Origin: Vibrio ishigakensis
Lineage (GTDB): Bacteria > Pseudomonadota > Gammaproteobacteria > Enterobacterales > Vibrionaceae
DNA: 64,000 bases
Assembly (NCBI RefSeq): GCF_024347675.1
Contig: NZ_AP024881.1
Span: 124,001-188,000, forward strand
Direction of reading: 5' to 3'
Shown here: positions 57,811 through 64,000 of the stretch, in pieces
Position numbering within the stretch: position 1 is the first letter of the stretch
How the letters are laid out: every line of letters begins with the position of its first letter
Made by a program: the position numbers and the translations under genes
Notes under the pieces: model-generated
Databases searched by the model: none
What the model was told of the DNA's origin: nothing
Seen by the model: only the letters and a program-made list of their open reading frames with translations

Positions 57811-58137
57811 GTTTTTCGTCCAAAATTACAGCAATTAAAAAACAACACACCAATCAGCCTCGGTTATGTGTCACGTGAGGTCTGTTTAAGAAAAGTGCGT
57901 AGCCATTCAAGTGATCCTTGAATGCATGTATTACCTTTTAAGCCTTTCTCACCTGAGAAGAATATTGTTTTATTATGTTTGAGCCCTTATTGCACAACGA
58001 GTTGCAAAGCTCATGAGGGAGTGTACTCCTGATCGTGCGCGATTAGATTATCGCAAAATAAGTATGACAAAAACGAGTTTCAGTAAGTTCGTTTCATATA
58101 TTTGGTGAATGCCACGCAGCTTTGATATTTATAAATA
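57811..58137 (-). promoter_or_regulatory. aphA upstream region
   Basis: About 330 bases without a gene between the ppc terminator and aphA. It holds an eight-base perfect inverted repeat (57904-57924, listed separately), an A/T-rich leader before the ATG with weak ribosome binding sequence (GGACG), and a CTTATTGCA stretch near 57985 that only partly resembles a LuxR/HapR half site. Known Vibrio aphA regions are long and heavily regulated, which agrees with the size. Confidence 0.5.
57904..57924. repeat. Inverted repeat upstream of aphA
   Basis: CATTCAAG (57904-57911), five-base spacer TGATC, CTTGAATG (57917-57924): a perfect dyad 94-114 bases before the aphA start codon. It could be a dimer operator or an RNA hairpin in the leader; no T-run follows on either strand. 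Confidence 0.55.
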
Positions 58138-58170
58138 CAAACAAAAACCCCAGCCTAGGCTGGGGTTTGG
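58138..58170 (-). terminator. ppc terminator
   Basis: CCCCAGCCTAGGCTGGGG (58148-58165) is a complete palindrome; on the - strand it is followed by TTTTTGTTTG. Confidence 0.88.
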
Positions 58171-58193
58171 AAATATCGAAGTGTGATTAAGGA

Positions 58194-60824
58194 TTAACCT
58201 GTGTTTCGCATACCTGCTGCGATACCAGCGATGGTCATCATCATAGCCTCTTCGAGCTCTGGGTTGTCTTCTTCTGTTTGGCGAGTACGTTTCAGAAGTT
58301 CAACCTGAAGCATGTTGAGTGGCTCAACATAGATGTTGCGAAGACGAATGGACTCTAGGCCCCAAGGGTCGCTCTGCATTAGGTTTTCGTTGTTTTCGAC
58401 CTTAAGTACCGCTTCGATGTCTTTCACCATCTGCGCACGTAGATTATCACCCAAGCGCCACAGTGATGGGTCGGTAAGCTTCTGATCGTACAGCTTAGAG
58501 ATCTCGCTGCTGCACTTATAGAACACCATCTCTAGCATACCTAGGCGTGTTGAGAAGAATGGCCATTCGCGACACATCTCTTCCAGAAGCTTCTGATGGC
58601 CTTGGTCGATAGAGTATTGGATTGCTTCACCAGCACCTAGCCATGCAGGGAGTACTAAGCGGTTCTGGCTCCAAGAGAAGATCCATGGGATAGCACGTAA
58701 GCTTTCCACACCACCTTTCGGATTACGCTTAGATGGACGAGAACCAAGAGGCAGTTTGCCAAGCTCTAGCTCAGGCGTTGCTGCGCGGAAGTAAGGTACA
58801 AAGTCTGGTTCGCCACGAACTACGCCACGATAAGCATCACAAGAAACCTGAGACAGCACTTCCATCAGGTCGCGCCACTCTTTCTTCGGCTCTGGAGGCG
58901 GAAGAAGGTTAGCTTCTAGGATAGCGCTCGAGTATAGGTTCAAGCTGTTTACCGCAACCTGAGGTAGACCCAGCTTAAAGCGGATCATCTCGCCTTGTTC
59001 GGTTACACGTAGGCCGCCTTTTAGCGATTTAGGTGGCTGAGATAACAGTGCCGCGTGTGCAGGAGCACCACCACGACCAATAGTACCGCCACGACCGTGG
59101 AACAGAGTTAGGTCGATGTTCTCTTTCTCAGAAACCTTAACCAGCTTATCCATCGCATCATACTGAGCCCAACCAGCAGCCATAACACCTGCGTCTTTGG
59201 CTGAATCAGAGTAGCCGATCATTACCATCTGCTCACCTTGGATGAATCCACGGTACCAGTCGATATTGAATAGCTGCTGCATTACCTCTTCAGAGTTGTT
59301 GAGGTCATCTAGGGTTTCAAACAGTGGACAAACACCCAGACGGAACGGACAACCCGATTCACGCAAAAGAAGGTGAACTGCTAGCACATCCGATGCTGTA
59401 CGCGCCATAGAGATAACGTAGGCACCAAACGCTTCTTTAGGGTGTTGAGCGATTGTCTTACAGGTGTCCAAAACCTCTTTAACCTCTTCAGAGGGCTCCC
59501 AGTTGTGTGGGATAAGAGGTCGGTTCGAGCTTAGCTCTTTCACCAAGAAGGCAACCTTGTCTTGCTCGCTCCACTGATCGTAGTCGCCTAGACCAAGGTA
59601 ACGAGTCACTTCAGATAGCACGTTTGAGTGGCGGGTACTCTCTTGACGGATATCCAAGCGAACTAGGTGAACACCGAAGCACTTGATACGACGCAGGGTA
59701 TCTAGCAGTGAGCCGTTGGCGATAACGCGCATGCCGGTCTCGTTCAGTGATTCATAGATAGCCTGAAGCGGAGTCCAAAGCTGATCAGCTGATTCAAGGA
59801 TTGGCAGGTTAGGGACCTCAGTGCCTTGAGTCTTAGCATCAATCACCTTAGTGGTGTTCTTAAGTAGGGTGCGAAGCTCTTTGAGGATGGCACGATATGG
59901 TTCGTGGTTATCGTTAGCCATCTCACGAACGGTGTCGTTCGCCTGAGTCATAGAAAGCTCAGAGATCAGCTCTTGGATATCAGCGTAGTAAAGCTCTGCT
60001 GCTTTAGCGCGCGATAACCACAATACCTGCTGGGTGATCTTGTGGGTAACGAATGGGTTACCATCGCGGTCACCACCAACCCAAGAAGAGAAGTGTACCG
60101 GACGTGCGTCGATCGGTAGCTTTTCATCTAGGTGGGTAGAAACCTTGTCGTTCAGTTCACGAAGGAACTCAGGCACCGCTTCCCATAGTGAGTTTTCAAC
60201 TACCGCAAAACCCCATTTGGCTTCATCAAGTGGAGTAGGGCGCTGCTTACGGATAACGTCGGAGTGCCAGCTCTGAGCAATCAACTGCTCTAGGCGGCGC
60301 TCGGTCTTTACTCGCTCTCTATGCGGGATGTCGGTCAGCTCTAGCTTAGACAAACAATCGTTTATCTTAACTAGCTTGTTGATCATGGTACGACGGGTGA
60401 TTTCGGTTGGGTGTGCAGTAAGAACCAGTTCGATATTTAGGTTCTTGATAGCATCAGAGGCTTGCTCTGGAGAGATTTTCTGCTCAGCTAGTTTGCTGAA
60501 AAGACTTTGAATTACGTCAGGTTCGCACACGTGCTCTTCGCAATGGCGAGAGATGGTGTGGTATTGCTCGGCGATATTAGTCAGGTTCAAGAACTGACTG
60601 AAAGCGCGTGCTACTGGGATGAATTGCTCATCAGGTAGCGTCTCGATTTCATTGATTAACGCCTGACGGTCTTCTTGACTGCCATTGCGAGCCGCTTTGG
60701 ACAGTTGACGAATAGTCTCAACCTTGTTGAGTATCTCCTCTCCGTGGGCCTCTTTAATCGTGTTACCGAGTAGGTTTCCTAGCATCTTAACGTTACTAGT
60801 AAGGGCTGAATACTTAGAGTTCAT
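58194..60824 (-). CDS. ppc: Phosphoenolpyruvate carboxylase Ppc
   Basis: 876 aa anaplerotic enzyme that makes oxaloacetate from PEP and bicarbonate; usual length. Catalytic His 138 in [13 protein letters not shown], the glycine-rich [14 protein letters not shown] near residue 575, the [10 protein letters not shown] motif near 247 and C-terminal [16 protein letters not shown] (invariant tail). Transcribed towards aphA, with its own terminator. Confidence 0.98.
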   Translation of the reverse strand: MNSKYSALTSNVKMLGNLLGNTIKEAHGEEILNKVETIRQLSKAARNGSQEDRQALINEIETLPDEQFIPVARAFSQFLNLTNIAEQYHTISRHCEEHVCEPDVIQSLFSKLAEQKISPEQASDAIKNLNIELVLTAHPTEITRRTMINKLVKINDCLSKLELTDIPHRERVKTERRLEQLIAQSWHSDVIRKQRPTPLDEAKWGFAVVENSLWEAVPEFLRELNDKVSTHLDEKLPIDARPVHFSSWVGGDRDGNPFVTHKITQQVLWLSRAKAAELYYADIQELISELSMTQANDTVREMANDNHEPYRAILKELRTLLKNTTKVIDAKTQGTEVPNLPILESADQLWTPLQAIYESLNETGMRVIANGSLLDTLRRIKCFGVHLVRLDIRQESTRHSNVLSEVTRYLGLGDYDQWSEQDKVAFLVKELSSNRPLIPHNWEPSEEVKEVLDTCKTIAQHPKEAFGAYVISMARTASDVLAVHLLLRESGCPFRLGVCPLFETLDDLNNSEEVMQQLFNIDWYRGFIQGEQMVMIGYSDSAKDAGVMAAGWAQYDAMDKLVKVSEKENIDLTLFHGRGGTIGRGGAPAHAALLSQPPKSLKGGLRVTEQGEMIRFKLGLPQVAVNSLNLYSSAILEANLLPPPEPKKEWRDLMEVLSQVSCDAYRGVVRGEPDFVPYFRAATPELELGKLPLGSRPSKRNPKGGVESLRAIPWIFSWSQNRLVLPAWLGAGEAIQYSIDQGHQKLLEEMCREWPFFSTRLGMLEMVFYKCSSEISKLYDQKLTDPSLWRLGDNLRAQMVKDIEAVLKVENNENLMQSDPWGLESIRLRNIYVEPLNMLQVELLKRTRQTEEDNPELEEAMMMTIAGIAAGMRNTG

Positions 60825-61003
60825 TGCAGTTTAGCCTCGTAACAAAATTACATCCAATTCCTTGATATGAGATTCAATCTATCGAATAAGCGGGGTCATA
60901 GTCAAACTTTGCACCAAAAAGGTTATAAAAGCGACGAATATTTTGATGAGAATCATGTTCATCGGTTTTTATATCACTTTCAGATGAAATTTTTTTTCAT
61001 TAT

Positions 61004-62155
61004 TTAAAAGCAGTACTTATGAATGGAGCGCTGAAGTATGTCCAAGGTTGGATCGATAAAGTCTAGGCTCAGAAATTCATCTGGCTGGTGGGCTTGTTCG
61101 ATTGATCCAGGGCCAAGCACCAAGGTAGGGCAGAGCTCTTGCAAAAACGGTGCTTCAGTACAGTAGTTAACCGTTTGAGACTGGGTTTGACAGATATCCT
61201 GCATTGAATGAACAAACTCATGCTTGTGGTCGCACTCATAGCCCGGGATGGGCTCATGCAGCGGTGTGATGGAAAGTTTGCCTGGCCATTTGGCTTCGAT
61301 AGGCTCGAGGGCCTCTTGCAGAAGTTGGTCAAGGCTGTCCAGACTTAGACCCGGCAGTGGACGCAGGTCATAGTGAAGCTCACAACAGCCACAGATGCGG
61401 TTGGCACTATCGCCGCCATGAATATGTCCAAGGTTCAGGGTTGGGCTGGGAATAGCAAATCCCGGGTGATGGTACTCTTTTACCAAACGCTCTTTTAGCT
61501 TCATCAGCGCGAACATCACTTCATGCATAATCTCGATTGCATTGACACCCAGAGAAGGATCAGACGAGTGCCCAGACTTACCTGTGACTCGAATGGCATT
61601 GGCTATGTGCCCCTTGTGTCCTCGGATAGGCACTAGGCTGGTTGGCTCGCCAATAATGCAGTAATCAGGCTTGAATGGTGCCTCCTTGGTGAAGTGCCTC
61701 GCGCCCAGCATAGTGGTCTCTTCATCGCAGGTGGCGAGGATATAAAGAGGTTTTTGCTGTTTGCTCCAGTCGGTGCCACTGGCATTCATTTTATACACTG
61801 CATCCAGAATAAAGGCGAAATAGCCCTTCATATCTGCGGTGCCAAGACCGTAGAAGCGGTTGTTATCTAAGGTCAATTGATGCGGGTCGTAGTTCCAGCG
61901 TCCTTCATCGAAAGGCACGGTATCTGTATGTCCTGCCAATAGCAGTCCACCTGTGCCAGTTCCCAACTGAGCCATCAGGTTAACCTTGCCTGGCTCAACC
62001 TCTTCTGTGGTTACATCAAAACCGAGCCCTTCGAACCACTCAGCAAGCTTGGTTATTACCTCGGCATTGCCTTGGTCCCATTTGGGGTCAGTTGAACTGA
62101 TAGACGAGGTGCTGATAAGCCCTTGGTAAACGTCCACGAAATCAGGTAATCGCAT
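61004..62155 (-). CDS. argE: Acetylornithine deacetylase ArgE
   Basis: 383 aa M20-family metallohydrolase that makes ornithine. Starts at the ATG at 62155 ([20 protein letters not shown]); the frame extends to 62206 without family similarity. Metal ligands: His in [12 protein letters not shown] near residue 78, GLGTADMKG near 110, [10 protein letters not shown] near 145 and a C-terminal His ([10 protein letters not shown]) near 355. Divergent from argCB, the usual Vibrio arrangement. Confidence 0.96.
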   Translation of the reverse strand: MRLPDFVDVYQGLISTSSISSTDPKWDQGNAEVITKLAEWFEGLGFDVTTEEVEPGKVNLMAQLGTGTGGLLLAGHTDTVPFDEGRWNYDPHQLTLDNNRFYGLGTADMKGYFAFILDAVYKMNASGTDWSKQQKPLYILATCDEETTMLGARHFTKEAPFKPDYCIIGEPTSLVPIRGHKGHIANAIRVTGKSGHSSDPSLGVNAIEIMHEVMFALMKLKERLVKEYHHPGFAIPSPTLNLGHIHGGDSANRICGCCELHYDLRPLPGLSLDSLDQLLQEALEPIEAKWPGKLSITPLHEPIPGYECDHKHEFVHSMQDICQTQSQTVNYCTEAPFLQELCPTLVLGPGSIEQAHQPDEFLSLDFIDPTLDILQRSIHKYCF

Positions 62156-62222
62156 ATTTATCTTCACATCCACTATTGACAGATTTAACCAGAGACGGTA
62201 AAACACATACTAAGTCACTTAA

Positions 62223-62271
62223 AGTGAATAAAAAAGCAATTTAAGCTGTTTTTAGTATATTTATAATCATT
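62223..62271. promoter_or_regulatory. Candidate ARG boxes between argE and argC
   Basis: AGTGAATAAAAAAGCAAT (62223-62240) matches the 18-base ARG box at 16 positions, and AGTATATTTATAATCATT (62254-62271) at 15, by hand count. Centres are 31 bases apart rather than the usual 21, so paired hexamer binding is not certain. ArgR control of this divergent region is well known in enterobacteria. Confidence 0.5.
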
Positions 62272-62283
62272 TCAGGGTAGCTC

Positions 62284-63303
62284 ATGAGCATAGAGAAACA
62301 ACTGACAGTCGCAATCATCGGAGCCAGTGGCTACACAGGTGCTGAATTGGCCCTAATGGTGTCAAAACACCCTAGCCTCAAGCTAGCAGGTTTGTACGTG
62401 TCAGCCAACAGCTTAGACGCCAATAAATCCATTGCCCAATTGCATGGGAAGCTAGCTGGTATAGTGGATCTACCACTTCAGCCTCTTACCTCGGCAGCGG
62501 ACGTTGCTAAGCAGGTAGACATTGTTTTCTTGGCAACCGCACACGAGGTTAGCCACGACCTAGCGCCTATCTTCTTGGACAATAACTGCCAAGTGTTTGA
62601 CTTGTCGGGTGCATATCGTGTTCGCTCAAATAGCTTTTATTCAGATTTCTATGGCTTTGAGCACCAGCACCAGCAACAGCTTGAGCAGGCGGTTTATGGC
62701 CTAGCGGAATGGAATGCAGAAGCTATCAAGGAAACAGACCTAGTAGCCGTCGCAGGTTGTTATCCAACTGCTTCTCAGTTGGCACTAAAACCTCTACTAG
62801 AGGCAGAGCTCTTAGATCAATCTCAGTGGCCAGTGATTAACGCCGTGAGCGGCGTATCAGGCGCAGGTATCAAGGCATCACAGACCAATAGTTTTTGTGA
62901 AGTGAGCCTTCAGCCATATGGTGTGTTCAAGCACCGTCATCAGCCAGAGATCAGCACTCACTTAAATCAGCAGGTCATATTTACTCCGCATCTGGGTAAC
63001 TTCAAGCGTGGCATCCTCGCCACTATCACGGTTAAGCTAGCCGATGGTGTGGATGAGGCTCAGGTAGAGAGTGCCTTTGAAAAAGCGTATACCGATAAAG
63101 CCTTGGTTCGTTTAAAGCACCAGGTGATGCCAAAGATCCAAGACGTTGAATTTACACCTTTTTGCGACATTGGTTGGAGCGTGAAGGGTAAGCATCTGAT
63201 TGTAGTTTCTGCAATCGACAATTTATTAAAAGGGGCATCGGCGCAGGCGATGCAGTGTTTAAACATTCGTAATCAATTTAGTGAAACCGAATCACTTCTT
63301 TAA
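62284..63303 (+). CDS. argC: N-acetyl-gamma-glutamyl-phosphate reductase ArgC
   Basis: 339 aa NADPH-dependent reductase, third step of arginine synthesis. Nucleotide motif [13 protein letters not shown] at residues 11-23, catalytic Cys 159 in [22 protein letters not shown] near 196 and the HRHQPEI His segment near 218-224. argB begins 21 bases after its stop. Confidence 0.97.
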   Translation: MSIEKQLTVAIIGASGYTGAELALMVSKHPSLKLAGLYVSANSLDANKSIAQLHGKLAGIVDLPLQPLTSAADVAKQVDIVFLATAHEVSHDLAPIFLDNNCQVFDLSGAYRVRSNSFYSDFYGFEHQHQQQLEQAVYGLAEWNAEAIKETDLVAVAGCYPTASQLALKPLLEAELLDQSQWPVINAVSGVSGAGIKASQTNSFCEVSLQPYGVFKHRHQPEISTHLNQQVIFTPHLGNFKRGILATITVKLADGVDEAQVESAFEKAYTDKALVRLKHQVMPKIQDVEFTPFCDIGWSVKGKHLIVVSAIDNLLKGASAQAMQCLNIRNQFSETESLL

Positions 63304-63323
63304 GTGATAGGAAGGGCAAGACT

Positions 63324-64000
63324 ATGAGTACATTACCATTGGTGGTTAAGTTAGGTGGCGCGGCGCTAGAGTGTAGTGAAACTCTTGCGAAGCTGTTTGG
63401 TGCATTACAAAAAGTACAACAGCAATCGCGACGATCCATCGTGGTAGTGCACGGTGGCGGGTATTTGGTGGATGAACTGCTAAGCAAGCTTAGCCTTGAA
63501 TCTACTAAGAAAAATGGTTTGCGTGTGACTCCAGCAGAGCAGATCCCTGTAGTAACAGGGGCATTAGCTGGTACGGCAAACAAGATGCTACAAGGTGAGG
63601 CGATCAAAGCCGGTCTACAAACCGTAGGTCTTGCGTTAGCAGATGGCGGTTTGTGTAAGGTTGAACAACTTGATCCTGAGCTAGGCAGCGTGGGTAAAGC
63701 AACCCCAGGCAGTTCAGAACTGTTGCAAGCGATCCTTGCCACGCATACACTGCCAATTATCAGTTCAATCGGTCTTACCAAAGAGGGTGAGATGATGAAC
63801 GTTAATGCTGACCAAGCGGCCGTTGCGGTAGCGGGTGCATTAGACGCTGAGCTGGTTCTGCTATCAGACGTGAGTGGCGTTCTTGATGGCAAAGGGCATC
63901 TTCTAGAGAACCTGAACCAGCAACAAGCCGATGAACTGATTGAGGGACAAGTCATCACCGATGGAATGATAGTTAAGGTTCAGGCCGCTTTGCAGGCAGC
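63324..64000 (+). CDS. argB: Acetylglutamate kinase ArgB (3' partial)
   Basis: N-acetylglutamate kinase, second step of arginine synthesis; 225 codons are visible and the frame is open at the right edge. It begins [16 protein letters not shown] with the KLGG phosphate loop, then [29 protein letters not shown] near residue 160 and [20 protein letters not shown] lies upstream of the ATG. In operon with argC. A 226-codon open frame on the opposite strand is a shadow. Confidence 0.97.
   Translation, partial: MSTLPLVVKLGGAALECSETLAKLFGALQKVQQQSRRSIVVVHGGGYLVDELLSKLSLESTKKNGLRVTPAEQIPVVTGALAGTANKMLQGEAIKAGLQTVGLALADGGLCKVEQLDPELGSVGKATPGSSELLQAILATHTLPIISSIGLTKEGEMMNVNADQAAVAVAGALDAELVLLSDVSGVLDGKGHLLENLNQQQADELIEGQVITDGMIVKVQAALQA

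Noticed and set aside
57811..57900. Qrr small-RNA pairing site in the aphA leader
   Set aside because: Only short, wobble-rich complementarity to the conserved Qrr loop could be found by eye; not enough to call. An interaction prediction with this strain's own Qrr genes would decide.
57983..58005. LuxR/HapR-type operator in the aphA region
   Set aside because: CTTATTGCA resembles one half site, but the second half does not form the expected dyad.
63278..63958. 226-codon open frame on the - strand opposite argB
   Set aside because: It is a shadow: argB on the + strand has clear acetylglutamate kinase motifs through the same interval, and the shadow is Ser/Pro-rich low complexity.

Overview
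The window is a 64 kb piece of a gammaproteobacterial chromosome, almost certainly a Vibrio or close relative. The evidence is the Vibrio-type eps type II secretion operon followed by cysQ, bioH, comF and nfuA, the ompR-envZ/greB/tex/recG block, the rpmBG-mutM-coaD-kdkA-waaA-hldD core-LPS locus, hslVU-ftsN-cytR-priA-rpmE, metJ/metBLF with MetJ boxes, and an AphA-type PadR-family quorum-sensing regulator. No rRNA, tRNA, IS element, prophage or CRISPR array was seen. Apart from the lipopolysaccharide (LPS) block, the window reads as conserved core chromosome.

Layout. (1) 1-10011: the type II secretion operon gspD (5' end outside the window) to gspN, all on the + strand and tightly packed with TAATG-type or overlapping junctions. 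(2) 10077-16580: nudE-cysQ, convergent bioH, comF, nfuA (with a good promoter and an IscR-like operator), then envZ-ompR and greB on the - strand. (3) 16641-23267: a periplasmic retropepsin-like protein with four related modules, tex and recG; tex and recG converge on a long imperfect palindrome. (4) 23601-25939: rpmB-rpmG, mutM and a UDP-glucuronate-epimerase-like gene. (5) 25953-44057: coaD and the lipid A-core/O-antigen locus (four GT9 heptosyltransferase-like genes, kdkA, waaA, several GT4/GT2 transferases, two WavE paralogues, a kinase plus nucleotidyltransferase/HAD pair, O-antigen ligase, a late acyltransferase, hldD), ending at ugd. The inner part (about 30.7-38.6 kb) is clearly richer in A+T than its flanks, which suggests an exchanged segment. 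(6) 44126-50593: hslU, hslV, ftsN, cytR and priA on the - strand, then rpmE. A sigma-32-like promoter lies before hslV. (7) 50735-57192: malic enzyme, then metJ diverging from metB-metL, then metF, with MetJ boxes before metB and metF. (8) 57280-64000: aphA, ppc, argE, and divergent argC-argB (argB runs off the end).

How the genes work together. The eps genes encode most of one outer-membrane secretion machine. In the LPS block, HldD supplies ADP-heptose, WaaA and KdkA build and phosphorylate the Kdo region, the GT9/GT4/GT2/WavE enzymes extend the core, the ligase adds O-antigen, and the acyltransferase finishes lipid A. Ugd and the epimerase could together supply UDP-GlcA and UDP-GalA. The met genes form a MetJ regulon, and the divergent arg genes share a region with ARG-box-like sequences.

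The least explained items are the kinase / nucleotidyltransferase-HAD / WavE / GT9 cassette at 30730-34591, the four-module protease-like protein at 16641-18548, the palindromic element at 21079-21179, and an intrinsic terminator that doubles as the 3' coding end of coaD.
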